The notes under the pieces were generated by a model that saw only the letters and a program-made list of their open reading frames with translations, made no database searches and was not told the DNA's origin. This document shows positions 22,201 through 30,620 of a stretch of 64,000 nt of DNA, in pieces; the first letter of the stretch is position 1, and each line of letters begins with the position of its first letter. Origin of the DNA: Mya arenaria (lineage: Eukaryota; Mollusca; Bivalvia; Myida; Myidae); NCBI RefSeq assembly GCF_026914265.1, contig NC_069135.1, forward strand, positions 35,039,756-35,103,755, written 5' to 3'. Position numbers and translations under genes: made by a program.

Positions 22201-23596
22201 AGATGAGCTTGACATTGAAAAAGTGTCTGCAGATGTGAGCACTAACAATCCCGATGAAGATGCAATAAAAAAAAAAACTCATGAATCAGGAACAAATGAC
22301 ACCAAAGAATGTGATTCAAATGCTTCGGAAGATAACACTGATAAAGCTAATGTCAAGGATATACCTAACCTTGATGAAGAAAATGTGAACAATAACAGTG
22401 CTACAAATGTTGAACCAAATGATACCAAAGGTGCTCATAATGAGGAGGATGAATCTCATGATGAAATAAGTCTCACTACTGCTGTTGGAGTAAATCTTGA
22501 TATTAAAAGTGACTTTAAAGAGATTGGTGAATCAGACGTTGAGCTGGATGAAATATCTAGATACAATTTTAAGGGAACAGCTAGTCCATTCAGACACAGT
22601 GATTCCGGGCTGGGAACTTCCATTTACTCATCTTCATTATCAGCCTCTTCAGCAGAGACTTCCCCCCAACATGTGTGTGTGGAAAGGGGGAAGAGTGTGG
22701 ATCTAGAGGTTGAACTTAAATCAGTGTCTGAAGAAACATTATCATTTTGTGAGGATATCTCACATAGCTGGGGTGCAGATGCAAAGACTATACCTGGAAA
22801 TTTAACAGATGCTGATGCAAGGAGTGATAATATTGTGAAAAATCTTTCATCCCATGGAGAAAATGCTGAATGTAATAATAAAGTGGTTGATGGTGCTGAT
22901 GACAATGTTGGTGCTTTTGAAATAAGTGAGACAGATGAAGTTGCAATTGAAAACTTGATGTTTGATGAAACTGATATAAGCCTAGATGGTTCCTTGGAGT
23001 TTAGTGAACATTGTGCAAGTGACAAAGGTGAAATCCATGAGAGAACTGATGAAGAACGTGCCATGACATATGCTACCTTAAGAAAGGATGACGATGTAAA
23101 GTGTGAACATTCACCTGCTGATGTAATATCAGACATTGCTGCCAAATCAGAATCTCTTTCTGAAAATAGTGATGTAATTGTAAACCAGGAAATAAGGGTA
23201 ACTGCAGATTCCAATGGAGGAGAGATTTGTTCAGTGTGTCCTGTAACCTTAAGTTCAGACTTAACATTAGGATCAACAATATTACAGAACCCATATTTAT
23301 CCACTCCTCCGGATGACTCTCTGCGTATACCTGAAGTGTTCAACCCAGCAAGCAAGGCGGACCTAACGTTCCAGCAGTATTATATGACCAAAAGATCCCT
23401 CGGACCAAGCAATCTACACTCCATCGAGCCACAGATGAAAACAGTGAAAATGCCAAAGAAATCCTTCAATCCCTTTCCAACTAAGCACGTGAACCAAAAC
23501 AGGGCTAAGACTGGTTTAAAACTTGGACTGTATAAACAATCCACCTTGGATCAGTTTGAACGCAATCTTAAGGGACAGTCTATTATTGGAAAGTAG
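732..23596 (+). CDS. TBC1D30: TBC1D30-like Rab GTPase-activating protein, 3' nine exons (gene overview)
   Basis: Joined exons: 732-857, 2928-3113, 15748-15910, 16883-17054, 17673-17778, 18458-18689, 20674-20865, 21689-21894, 22097-23596. They sum to 2883 bases (960 residues plus stop) with every junction GT-AG and phase-consistent. Residue 1 here is the first codon seen. Residues 1 to about 255 are a TBC domain with both catalytic fingers: the IxxDxxR motif (Arg46) split across the first two exons, and YxQ as YCQ at 80-82. A basic/coiled segment and an acidic Ser/Thr-rich tail follow, ending in a conserved motif (FNPFP...LGLYKQ, 918-942). TBC proteins stimulate GTP hydrolysis by Rabs; vertebrate TBC1D30 is reported to act on Rab8 and affect ciliary traffic (family knowledge). 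The N-terminal exons lie left of base 1. The orthologue call rests on strong similarity through the TBC domain and the final motif. Confidence 0.93.
975..2045. repeat. degenerate tandem repeat, unit about 170 bp
   Basis: GGTTAAGG(T)TTTGCATGTAAG recurs at about 981, 1162, 1335, 1489, 1799 and 1967, each followed by similar text (ATATCTCAGCAA, CATGTATTGCATTGA, ATGGGCCTTTATTATT). Spacing is 154-181 bases, giving six or more diverged copies in the first intron. Confidence 0.75.
2203..2384. mobile_element. MITE-like element, family B (TAGGGCTATTCCA ends), copy 1
   Basis: Terminal inverted repeats TAGGGCTATTCCA and TGGAATAGCCCTTA, with subterminal TTTAAACATTTACCCCC and GGGGGTTATATGTTTGA. A second copy is at 51057-51228. 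Both share the internal text CACCCACC and TACAGAAG. No coding capacity. Confidence 0.75.
2928..3113 (+). CDS. TBC1D30: TBC1D30 exon b: catalytic fingers
   Basis: Encodes 62 residues, phase 0 to 0, beginning DLHRTGCSGFSG, which completes the arginine finger (Arg46). It contains the glutamine finger as AVGYCQGFN (Gln82). The acceptor is ttaccag at 2921-2927 and the donor gtttgt starts at 3114. It is followed by the 12.6-kb intron with the large minisatellite. Confidence 0.94.
3262..3412 (-). repeat. tRNA-Glu-like SINE copy
   Basis: On the minus strand a tRNA-like head at about 3330-3412 has an A box TGGTCTAGTGG, a CTCTCACC anticodon-like region and a B box GGTTCGATCCC. A non-tRNA body follows (to about 3262). 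The anticodon stem does not fold properly, so this is a tRNA-derived retroposon rather than a tRNA gene. Confidence 0.65.
3923..4017. mobile_element. short foldback element, family C, copy 1
   Basis: The arms GATGACATGAAGTAA and TTACTTCAGGTCATC, continuing TTCTTAATGATTAAGAA-GGGC, make an almost complete inverted repeat. A related copy is at 31730-31821. Confidence 0.65.
4545..5460 (+). repeat. dispersed repeat with nuclear-receptor-like half-sites, interrupted by a nested insertion
   Basis: Shares blocks with the 145-bp tandem repeats at 19246-19825: GGTCAATAACT, AACGCTT, a TTCATACTTGGTATGC block, and GGTCAAAGGTCA followed by an inverted repeat. The core GGTCACAGTGACC at 4682-4694 is a palindromic three-base-spaced site. 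The copy is split at 4791-5288 by another element. Confidence 0.65.
4791..5288. mobile_element. nested insertion with ATGATAG duplication and terminal foldback
   Basis: ATGATAG occurs at 4784-4790 and 5289-5295, bracketing a segment absent from other copies of the surrounding repeat. Its right part (5157-5294) is a foldback of about 60-bp arms: left ATCATGTGTTTCCGGTACGG, right CCGTACCAGAAACACATGAT, with a loop of about 12 bases at 5220-5231. Inner features are a 10-bp-arm hairpin near 4850-4875 and TGACGTCA at 5046-5053. Confidence 0.6.
5596..5926 (+). mobile_element. MITE-like element, family D (CAGTGATTTTTTT ends), copy 1
   Basis: Bounded by CAGTGATTTTTTTAGG and CCAAAAAAATCACTG. Matching copies are at 18769-19095 (inverted) and 53338-53656. 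CAGTG-type ends resemble non-autonomous hAT elements, but I see no clear 8-bp target duplication. The 70-codon open frame inside is incidental. Confidence 0.7.
5968..6215. repeat. minisatellite, 20-bp unit
   Basis: About 12 copies of a unit such as TGTCAGAAAATGTGACATAC, with single-base variants (ATATGGC, GACACAC, TTAATG). It lies directly after MITE copy D1 inside intron 2 of the TBC1D30 exons seen. Confidence 0.85.
6214..6705. other. intronic stretch between two minisatellites
   Basis: No gene seen. A short block (6547-6600: GTCCGTCTGTCTTTCTGTC) resembles the CTGTC-rich start of the dispersed repeat at 19148. Confidence 0.4.
6706..9773. repeat. large minisatellite, 33/34-bp unit with higher-order structure
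   Basis: About 90 copies of GGTTATGGCATCCGTATTAA plus CAACACCCCAAGA. Units are 33 bp (GGTTATGG) or 34 bp (GGTTAATGG). Variant monomers differ at ATCTCAAG, ACCACAAG or ACCCCAAG. Identical blocks recur at 334 bp (for example 7159 and 7493; 7226 and 7560), that is, ten monomers. Edges are degenerate (6706-6780 and 9694-9773). Open frames reading MASVLTTPQEV on + are by-products of the 33-bp period and break at each 34-bp unit. The array sits inside the 12.6-kb intron. Confidence 0.95.
9774..12689. other. intronic sequence, no gene recognised
   Basis: AT-rich sequence of TBC1D30 intron 3114-15747. A slightly GC-richer block at about 10000-10190 has no persuasive reading frame. The open frames at 9753, 10303, 10326 and 11543 lack coding character. 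Confidence 0.5.
12690..12775 (-). repeat. tRNA-Glu-like SINE head
   Basis: Minus strand: A box TGGTCTAGTGG, a seven-base loop CTTTCAA that would give anticodon TTC, and a degraded B box GGTTCTTTCCC. One anticodon-stem pair is broken and the T-arm is altered, so it is a retroposon or tRNA relic rather than a working tRNA-Glu gene. Confidence 0.55.
12776..15747. other. intronic sequence, no gene recognised
   Basis: Remainder of the 12.6-kb intron. AT-rich, no repeat array. The 60-101-codon open frames at 14488-15104 show no recognisable protein. Confidence 0.5.
15748..15910 (+). CDS. TBC1D30: TBC1D30 exon c: TBC domain middle
   Basis: Begins at phase 0 with VMIFLIDKVLPEGYFAHN and continues NLRALSVDMAVFRDLL, a very conserved part of the TBC1D30 TBC domain. 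The acceptor is ccatgtttcag. The donor gtgagg at 15911 leaves one base (phase 1). Confidence 0.94.
16136..16200 (-). repeat. possible tRNA-like SINE fragment
   Basis: On the minus strand GGTTCAACTCCGGCAATTGCC resembles a B box and the 3' acceptor half of a tRNA. The A-box half is poor. Lies in intron 15911-16882. Confidence 0.3.
16620..16800. mobile_element. Tc1/mariner-like MITE
   Basis: Terminal inverted repeats CAGTCAAACCCTG and the right end CGGGGTTCGACTG, each flanked by TA, the target duplication expected of Tc1/mariner elements. About 180 bp, non-coding, in intron 15911-16882. Similar CAGTCGAAC-type ends recur at 43914-44088. Confidence 0.7.
16883..17054 (+). CDS. TBC1D30: TBC1D30 exon d: TBC domain, C-terminal helices
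   Basis: Phase 1 to 2. Encodes GCYEPPLTNVFTMQWFLTLF followed by a TCLPKSTVLRVWD stretch, the conserved TBC motif before the last helices. The acceptor is ttactag and the donor gtaggg begins at 17055. Base composition is clearly richer in GC than the flanking introns. Confidence 0.94.
17432..17640 (-). repeat. tRNA-derived SINE with conserved central domain, copy 1
   Basis: Read on minus: a tRNA-like head (GTTAGCCCTGTGGATAGCGC, B box GGTTCAATTCC), then a body with GTGGGTTTCCTCGAGGTACT and CCGGTTCCCCCC, and a tail. The body closely matches 49556-49710. The motif ACCGGAGTACC-GAGGAAACCCAC resembles conserved central domains of widespread metazoan SINE families; the superfamily name is not certain. 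Confidence 0.7.
17673..17778 (+). CDS. TBC1D30: TBC1D30 exon e: end of TBC domain
   Basis: Phase 2 to 0. Encodes SRILQVGSADEFYTLMGDIT and then a QEMVEGNLLDADAMIK helix. A SINE-like repeat ends about 30 bases upstream of the acceptor (atttttcag at 17664-17672). Donor gtgagc starts at 17779. Confidence 0.93.
18458..18689 (+). CDS. TBC1D30: TBC1D30 exon f: post-TBC linker with acidic cluster
   Basis: Phase 0 to 1. Encodes SVYLIAPFPLQQLTELREKY, then TYNIRPFTP, the conserved end of the TBC region in this family. An acidic stretch (SDEDDLDEEDIEK) and a Gly/Ser-rich end follow. Donor gtgtgt begins at 18690. In vertebrate TBC1D30 an acidic cluster is found at the same place. Confidence 0.9.
18769..19095 (-). 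mobile_element. MITE-like element, family D, copy 2 (inverted)
   Basis: Bounded by CAGTGATTTTTTTGG and CAAAAACAATCACTG. Internal order is the reverse complement of 5596-5926 (for example GGCTGTTTTCCCTTGTG against CACAAGGGGAAACAGCC). In TBC1D30 intron 18690-20673. Confidence 0.7.
19148..19860 (+). repeat. dispersed element with four 145-bp tandem units carrying ERE-like sites
   Basis: Starts ATTATGCCCCC, runs through a (CTGT)n tract at 19201-19230, then about four units of 145 bp (AAAAACGG starts at 19391, 19536, 19681). Each unit ends TCAAAGGTCAAGGTCA followed by GTGTGACCT. The exact inverted repeat AGGTCAGTGTGACCT is at 19369-19383, 19514-19528 and 19659-19673; the fourth is broken. Confidence 0.8.
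19941..20201 (+). mobile_element. MITE-like element with ATTATGCCCCC ends
   Basis: TTATGCCCCCCTTCGAAGC at the left and GGGGGCATAA at the right give about 10-bp inverted ends. The left 60 bases match the start of the element at 19148 (TTTGCACATGTCGGTCGGTC), so both belong to one family. Confidence 0.65.
20674..20865 (+). CDS. TBC1D30: TBC1D30 exon g: coiled segment
   Basis: Phase 1 to 1. Encodes a Ser/Pro/Gly-rich stretch and then YMERMSTDISALKKQYSKL, corresponding to the MERM-TDINALK-like segment of vertebrate TBC1D30 and probably a short coiled coil. Its donor gtaagttgg at 20866 is the first base of a 124-bp tandem repeat, so the splice site is repeated downstream. Confidence 0.9.
20866..21243 (+). 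repeat. 124-bp tandem repeat that includes the exon-g 5' splice site
   Basis: GTAAGTTGGAG occurs at 20866, 20990 and 21114. The text after each (GAAATTGTTGAATTGAAT, ATAACCTTA-CTTAATC) repeats with few changes, giving about three copies. The first copy starts exactly at the donor of exon 20674-20865. Confidence 0.85.
21689..21894 (+). CDS. TBC1D30: TBC1D30 exon h: basic linker
   Basis: Phase 1 to 0. Encodes TATARQQATRAKPMMPMIET, then PVAMNHLFVTKQDRKGRNR and ASVYPNLTPLALIPGLAKK. The PV-NHL segment aligns with vertebrate TBC1D30. Basic and proline-rich, no folded domain recognised. Donor gtaggt at 21895; the intron to the last exon is only 202 bases. Confidence 0.88.
22097..23596 (+). CDS. TBC1D30: TBC1D30 terminal exon: long disordered acidic tail with conserved C-terminal motif
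   Basis: Begins at phase 0 after tttcag with PAKWAQKSPIRQK and stays open for 499 codons to TAG at 23594-23596. The tail is rich in Asp, Glu, Ser, Thr and Asn, low in complexity and presumably disordered. Its end is conserved: KKSFNPFPTKHVNQNR then TGLKLGLYKQ, near the stop. The opposite-strand 243-codon open frame at 22624-23355 is a shadow. Confidence 0.9.
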   Translation, partial: PAKWAQKSPIRQKIDRGTPSPTASAADTDTDKAGKDELDIEKVSADVSTNNPDEDAIKKKTHESGTNDTKECDSNASEDNTDKANVKDIPNLDEENVNNNSATNVEPNDTKGAHNEEDESHDEISLTTAVGVNLDIKSDFKEIGESDVELDEISRYNFKGTASPFRHSDSGLGTSIYSSSLSASSAETSPQHVCVERGKSVDLEVELKSVSEETLSFCEDISHSWGADAKTIPGNLTDADARSDNIVKNLSSHGENAECNNKVVDGADDNVGAFEISETDEVAIENLMFDETDISLDGSLEFSEHCASDKGEIHERTDEERAMTYATLRKDDDVKCEHSPADVISDIAAKSESLSENSDVIVNQEIRVTADSNGGEICSVCPVTLSSDLTLGSTILQNPYLSTPPDDSLRIPEVFNPASKADLTFQQYYMTKRSLGPSNLHSIEPQMKTVKMPKKSFNPFPTKHVNQNRAKTGLKLGLYKQSTLDQFERNLKGQSIIGK

Positions 23597-24079
23597 TTAA
23601 TGTTTAATTTGGATTCTGCTCTTTTGGTTGTCTGTTTATTTACCTGTGATAATTGTTCTTGTTAAGTTATCTGAGTTTAGGGCAACGGTCTCAAAAATGT
23701 TAGGAAGGGTAGGGACAAAGGTTTTTTTCAGGGCAAGTGAAAACAGTCATGCTTACCATTATATTTCGATACTTTGTGTATCAAATGGTTATCACAAATG
23801 GTCTTTACAGTCAACGACAACTGAAAATCAGAAAATCAGATATTTTTTTATCTACGGTCGAAAAATAGTTTACATTAGATCGGGTTGCTCTAAACACAGG
23901 TATCTTTTTTAGGCTACTATTTTGTTGATAATATTATTTTCTGTATACTATTTGGTTAATTTGATAGTCTTGCATGCGTGTGTCATGTCAAGTTACCCGA
24001 CATCGTTGTAATCATATGCTATATATGTCTCATTTATTTGAATTTGAACCTGGGTAGTAGCTATAATATAATGGGTTAA

Positions 24080-24085
24080 AATAAA
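24080..24085 (+). terminator. candidate TBC1D30 polyadenylation signal
   Basis: AATAAA about 485 bases after the stop, the first canonical hexamer I noticed in the 3' flank. Another lies near 24692. No transcript evidence is available. Confidence 0.35.
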
Positions 24086-24146
24086 TGGTTTGGGGGAACT
24101 AATAATATTTACTTATCAAGTGCAGAATTAATCCTGAAATCTGCCA

Positions 24147-24269
24147 TGCGTTCAGTAAACCTGTTTGCGGCAAAAGTTTGCTGTTTGGTTCCCTGACTGC
24201 ATTGTATGGCGGCGTTGCAACAGCAAAGCGTTTGCTAGCGTTTTGTAAGTGTTCGCCTTACTGAACGCA
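24147..24269. mobile_element. short MITE-like element with TGCGTTCAGTAA ends
   Basis: Perfect 12-bp inverted ends TGCGTTCAGTAA (24147-24158) and TTACTGAACGCA (24258-24269). GC-richer than its surroundings. CTGC flanks both sides imperfectly. Lies in the 3' flank of TBC1D30. Confidence 0.6.
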
Positions 24270-24339
24270 CTGCAGGATTGAGAGCAGTAAACTTACAGTA
24301 AGATTCTACAGTTGTTATGAACCAGTCAATTGAACCACG

Positions 24340-24480
24340 CCCCCCCCCCCCCCCCCAGGTCCGGGGGTATACCAGGGATAGCCGGGGAAATGGGCTGTGT
24401 AGGGCGGGGATTTTAGCTGGGGTTTAGCTGGACCGAAAGTCAAAGTCCCCGCTATTCCCCGTGCCTGTGGGGGCCGTGTT
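24340..24480. repeat. poly-C tract and GC-rich imperfect inverted repeat
   Basis: A run of about 17 C at 24341-24357 is followed by a GGGG-rich region (GGTATACCAGGGATAGCCGG against CCCCGCTATTCCCCGTGCC). Simple structure, no gene. Confidence 0.5.
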
Positions 24481-24865
24481 TACAATTGACTGGTGCATTA
24501 AGTTCTTGTTTTTTTGCTCTGACTTATTGCAGCAAAAACAGTAGGAAATACCTTGAAATGAGTTCAACTTAACATGGTGATGTATTTTATTTTTATACTC
24601 CAAAACATTTTTTTCCTTATTTATAATAGAATAGATGTAAACATAGAAACAAACACAGCTACCCATGTGTTTGTAGGTTTAGGATTTCAAGCAATAAAAT
24701 TGCTTAAATCGCTATGAAAAGTGTAAAAAAAATCTCGTAAAGCCTATGTCTTCTTTGAAATTCCTAATTTTCACATTTTGTAACAAAAAACAGTAAAATT
24801 AAGCATACACCAGAATGCACCATTTTAGACTGAAATTAGCCCGAATTTACCCCACCAACCCCTCA

Positions 24866-24872
24866 CACACAC

Positions 24873-24905
<33 letters not shown>

Positions 24906-24906
24906 C
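24866..24906. repeat. (CACG)n/(CA)n microsatellite
   Basis: CACACACGCGCACGCACGCA followed by CACGCACACACACACACA. Confidence 0.85.
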
Positions 24907-27847
24907 AACAGTTGTAGGCCAAAGCTTTTTATTGTTCTTTTTTAAGGATTGGTAGCCCCCAAGTTGCACCCTCTCTGAAGTCTAATCTTGACCTGCACAT
25001 GCATGCATTTTCATATATTCTCCCCTTGTTTGTATATCTAAACCATATCAACAAAATGGCTTTTCATTCTTTTACCAGTGGCTTGGGATTTGCTGTGAAA
25101 TTTTGTATAAATATTTGATTTATGAGTTCACAGCCAATGCCAAAGCACTGGTTTGTTATAATGGTTTCCTAGTTTTAGCTCTGAAATTAGCCATTTATGG
25201 CCATAATTTGCTGGAAAGCCTGAAGGTATTGTTTAGAATTCTAGTTTTCTGAAACACAGTGCTTGTGTGAGTTATTTTTGTTGGTTTACTTTGTTCATAA
25301 AAAAAATTAATGGCATTCCACACAATTCTGCTTTTATCAGGTAAACTTTTATTTCCCATTATCTTAAAATTGTTGTATACTAATAAGCCTATCAGCTGAC
25401 ACATCATTTGCATAATAATCTTTTTACATTCATCTCACTTGAAATTATAACTTCAGTTATGTCTGTTGTTATTTTTCAAATATTGTCCTTGTTATTTATT
25501 TATTTTGCACTTTACTATGACTACCGGTATTGAAATGCAGATGAATTTTTCTTTTCTATTTGAAAATGAAGTCCCCTTTATTTTCCCATATACATGTACA
25601 TGTTTACCCTCGGTCCCCATGGTTCTGTTAATTTAGTTATTTGAAATAATAAGTCCCTTTTCTCATTATTTGCTTGGCATAATTTCTTATTTCTTATATC
25701 TTTCATTTCACTATATAAATGTTTCAGACATATATAGTATTTTTACCTGTAAATTTCTTTAAGCTTAAACAAATGAAACTGTTATTAACAGCTACTCAAT
25801 GATACATTTGCATATAACAGCTGAAATTGCGGGGGATCCAACCCCCCAACCCCCCGCCCCCACCCCTCCCCCACATACACATTTGGGCATATGGCATGTA
25901 TGGCTGCTTAAAGGGCCACAACTCAATAGATTTTAAGTTCGACTGATGACTAGATGGACAGATGGACATAAGTATTTAAGCATTGAATATAGAAAAATTA
26001 TAATTCTCAAAGTTTGTCCTCATTTGTCCACAAATGTAAGGTTTGCAATTTTTCTGAATTTTTTTAATTTTATTTCGCTCAAGATCTAAAACTAAAGGTC
26101 AATATCTTTTTAATTAGTCTGCAAATGTCACATAAACTTGACCCCTGCTACTTCAATGATTTTGTTTAAAAAAATTCTGGAAGTAATTCTAGCCAGATAT
26201 TATATTGTTAGTACTTTAATAATAGTTTAATACTATTCTGCAAGCCAAATTACGCAATTGCATGAATGATTCAAATCTTATAACATCTGTTACAGTATAA
26301 ATTTTCCAGTATTGACAGCGGAGACCTACGCAATGTAACACAAACCATGCAGTGTACGTCATCTTGTTAAGATGAGCTTATCCTCCCTACCATTCGATCG
26401 TATTGTATATATATATATATCATGCTTTAATTCTATGACTCATTATGAATATATGATGCTTATTAATACCAGGCACTTGTACATTTTCATTTAGTTCACC
26501 AGAGTGATGATGCTATGCGTACCACACTAGATTTATAATGATCAAACTTTTGATGAATGAAATTGGTACAACTAAAATAGTATGGGTTTAGCTAAAAAGT
26601 TATTGAAATGTTCTGTACCCTGTCCTTTTTTGCAAGCTCCCTAATGGAGACCAACGAGGCCTTCATAGAATTAGATACTTCAAACTGTCAAATATTTTTT
26701 TTCTTATTAAAATTTATTATATGAATATAAATACATACAAACTTGACATATTTGGCTGTTTTAAATCTAATATGATTTCAATTAAACACAATACCTCACT
26801 TTTTTCAAATTCATACCGGGTAATGTTCTAGTTCTTTGCAGCTTGATACAATATGCCCTTTTTCTCCTAAGCCCCTTTTGTCCCTTTTCTGCAACATCCT
26901 GTCATTTTTAAAATCAGGCTTAAACCCTTAAAAATATATTTGAGCTAAAAAATGGTCTGAGAAAGAAAGTTGTGTGTAATTATGCAATCTGTTTGTTGAA
27001 TTATAGAATCAAAACAGATCACATTTTATTAGATGGTTAGTATATATCCACCCTTTTCATTTAGATATATAGTCTTCTTGAATATCTCTATATAATTTAT
27101 AAACATATATATTTCACTTGATCATTCACCTTATAACCAGTCACTCAGTTCAAACTTGTTCAACCTTACCATGTCATTGGCATAAGAAATGCTGACTGTT
27201 GTTTTCGTTGTATTCATATTTTCTTTCTACATTTTTGTCAACTCAATATATGTGCAATTAACTTTTTCCCTTTGATCTGCGTTTTTATATAGAGATCTGA
27301 GAACAGCATTTATTTTAAGATGTATGCTTCTATTGCAAATGTTTTTGTTATACATAATTGTGTTATATTTGTGTGAATTTCTATTGGTTGTTGACCCGGG
27401 ATACTGCAGACTGGTTTTGTTATTGACCTTTACCTGCCCACTAAGTAGCAGCAGCTGCAGATTGGTAGCAGAATCAATAAACATGTGAAAAATATGTATT
27501 GAATTTGCTCTCAAATTTCTATTGACAGAACGTGAAAAATGTCGATTTCTGAGCCATTACTGTCGGGAAAAGGCATCATTAGAGTTTGTGACTGTATCTA
27601 AGGCAGCAGGTTTTGAAGTAGTTGCTGAGTTTGTCATTGAACAACATTGGCAAACACATTCTAGCATCTATATCTGCTATGTTTTCTTTAATATTCAACA
27701 GAAATGGTCATGCCCTGGCGACTCCATACTCAATCCTGTATGAAACTGAATTAATATTTCAAAGAATTTACATGTTGGTTTGAACTTTGAGGAGAATGGG
27801 CGAATCATGGGCTAAGTGCAAAACAATGGCTGCTCAATATAGAAATT
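24907..27847. other. intergenic sequence, no gene recognised
   Basis: AT-rich with short poly-C tracts near 25840-25870 and a short (TA)n near 26405. Open frames at 25195, 27227 and 27522 (60-95 codons) match nothing recognisable. Confidence 0.5.
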
Positions 27848-28072
27848 GAAGGCTTTACAACAGTTCTGCGATAAGCTTGAAATGTTGAAAATGTACAGTA
27901 TAAGCATACTGAATTTATTTTACGAACTGAATACCACATGTATTACATTGGTATTTATAACAGAAGGCTTTACCGCAGTCCTGCAGTGGGTTGGAAATGT
28001 TGAATGTTGTTGTACAGTATAAGCATACTGATTTTATTTTACGAATTAAATTTTATTGCATGGGTATTTATT
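27848..28072. repeat. tandem duplication, unit about 115 bp
   Basis: GAAGGCTTTAC-CAGT-CTGC at 27848 and 27963, both followed by GTACAGTATAAGCATACTGA and TTTATTTTACGAA. Two diverged copies. Confidence 0.7.
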
Positions 28073-30027
28073 GTTTGTTATAATTGTTAATGATGTTTAA
28101 CGATGTTCACTTTTTTGTCAAATATTAAGAATATCATTATTAATATTTGTCCTTACTTCTATTACAAAACATCTGGATAATTAATTATTCAGAAATTGAA
28201 AAATTTAGAAAGTCTGATTACTGACGCTGTTTAGTGTAACTGGTTATATAACTGTTCAATAAATGAATATGAAATATTATTGGTATTTTTGATGCTATTG
28301 TTCCATTTCTCTATATTTTCTCACTTTAATCAACCTTTCCCGTACTTATACGCTGTATTTTAGTGAAAAGTAAGAGAATCGTCTTCGTTGGGTAATAAAA
28401 ATAGAAATAAATCCATTCCCTAAAGGGCAATTAAACAGTTCATTCTTGTTGTAATCCGGTTTTAGTCCAGAGATGTCAGTTTCTGTCTTGCTCCATCGAC
28501 TCGGGTTCAACAAGAGCTTAAAGTGTCGCTGACTGAATCCAGCATCTTGGGAAATCAAGCCTTGACTTTCCTACTACGGTATACATGTGGTTACACATAT
28601 AACTCCTCAAGGTTAAAGGTCAACTTCAACGGTCTTTGGAACACTGAAAGGTAACACAGGGAAAAATTGAATTTATTGTTTGATCAGGAATTTAGGTTAA
28701 CTTTTTGCCAAACTTGTCTGCAATTACTAGCTAAAGGCTCATGGACTTTGGTCTCTAGGTTTCGGAAGATGGCTGGTATGACTTTGAGATCATAAGTTCA
28801 AATTTAAAGGTCATGGTCAATATTTAAATTTGTAAAGACGCAATTCTAATAATGTGGTGAAAATATTAATGTTTAAGGATTTTAAGTGGGGTAATATTTA
28901 CCCTGTTACTCAAAAAGTAACACACACATTATTAAAGCATAACCCCCTCATCCCCCCCCCCCCTCATCCCCCCTCTCCCATCCCCCCTTGAAATGTGGAG
29001 GGTTGTATGCAGTACGCAGAAATTCTATATTTGGCATTATTGGGTACGCTGAACCCCTAATATCTTAGCTCAATATTATTTGGTACAAAAATGGGAGGCT
29101 GTTTAACCCTCAGTATAAGGATGTTAAATGAGAACTGAATGGTGAGTTTAAAGAGTGTCAACATTTCTTTAAGTGAGTGTCAAGGTTATATTATGGAGAA
29201 AATTTAATGAAGTAAATTAAGTAACGTTAAATTATTAAGTTGCCTTCCACAATATTGTATTGGAAACTGTGTTCACAGTCTGCGCAAATGGCTGCAGTCT
29301 GACTCTCCGTACCAGCTGCTGGATAGGAAATCGGATGTCATTTGTTTAACTGTCGTGTTGTGTGGGGTCTGTGTCTATGAAAAATGGTTAATACTTGCTG
29401 ATTTTGATACTGGTAAGTTAAAATACTCTCTTATTAAGAGATAAGAATGTGACTTATTCAATTGCATGTTTAGTTGTTATAAATGTCATTTTTGCTTTAA
29501 TAAGATGATTTCATTAAAATAACTCAATATCTGTATGTGATAATGATATTATTTGTGTAAAAGCACAAGCTGTCATTGAAACCACAAAACGACAGCATCT
29601 CTTTTTGTTAAAATGCATTTTTATATACAGTGACTTCTTGCATTCACTTATTGAGCAACCTGAAGTGGTCACATGTTCAGTTAACTAAATATATCAGTGA
29701 CAAAATTCTTCTTGCAAGAAGTCACTATTAAATTTAAGTCAAATGATTCACGAATTTAGCTGTTGCTTTTTAATTGACATCATCATCAGCTGGCCTCGGA
29801 AAAATGACTGGATTATCACTAGAAAGAATAGTAGCATATTTAATGGAAACCATTTCTTCCCAAATCTTTTATTGTTGGACTTTTCTCTTTTACACGTACA
29901 GTAGTCTTTAAAAATAAGAATACAGCTGTGTTTGAATAATGATAAAGTATTTGTTTCTTGTTTTAACAATACGGAATAGGAATGGGAATGAATATAAGAA
30001 CAAATACAATTTGGTGCAGACAGCAAT

Positions 30028-30105
30028 CTGTGGCGATTGCCGAGTGGTAAGCATATCGGTCTCTTGATCTGAACATTCGTGTTTCAATCCCCACTCGGGC
30101 TATCA
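30028..30105 (+). repeat. tRNA-Ser/Leu-like SINE head
   Basis: An A-box-like TTGCCGAGTGGTAAGC and a B-box-like GTTTCAATCCCC are spaced as in a tRNA. No closed acceptor stem, so probably a SINE relic. Confidence 0.5.
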
Positions 30106-30620
30106 TCAAAGATAAGAGTTGTTTGTCACCTGGGAATAGTTAAATATTTCTAAGTCACATTTGCAAAGCCATTATAGCAAATTGTATAACTGAACATATC
30201 TTCGTGGTTAAAGCTTTTCAAAGCTTATGTGAGGTGTTTATCATTATGAAGTGAATGAAAGACAGTGCACTATAATTTTGTTCTTATATTTCAATTAGTA
30301 AAGGATTTTTAACCTTGGAAATTAATTAAGGGCACTTTCAAACTATGAAATTAAACAAAAATGTACATTTTAATTTAAAATATGATATAATTTGAGGGAG
30401 AATCTAAAAAAAGGTGAAACTCAAAGTTTGATTAATAAAAAAAATTGCACACTTTCTTTGTAGAACAGAACAGAACAGTTTTTTATTCACATAAACAACA
30501 GTATACAGTTTCTGGTGATTGGACCTAAAAAAACAACATTTGGTTTGGGTTACCCGACCCTACCTACAATATAAATAATAAAATAAAAAAATAAAAAATG
30601 ATAATTCTTAAGTATGTGTT

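Noticed and set aside
22624..23355. 243-codon open frame on minus
   Set aside because: Antisense shadow of the TBC1D30 terminal exon, which has clear family motifs at its end.
27522..27743. 73-codon + frame (REKCRFLSHYCREK...)
   Set aside because: No family recognised, no splice sites or flanking exons, AT-rich surroundings.
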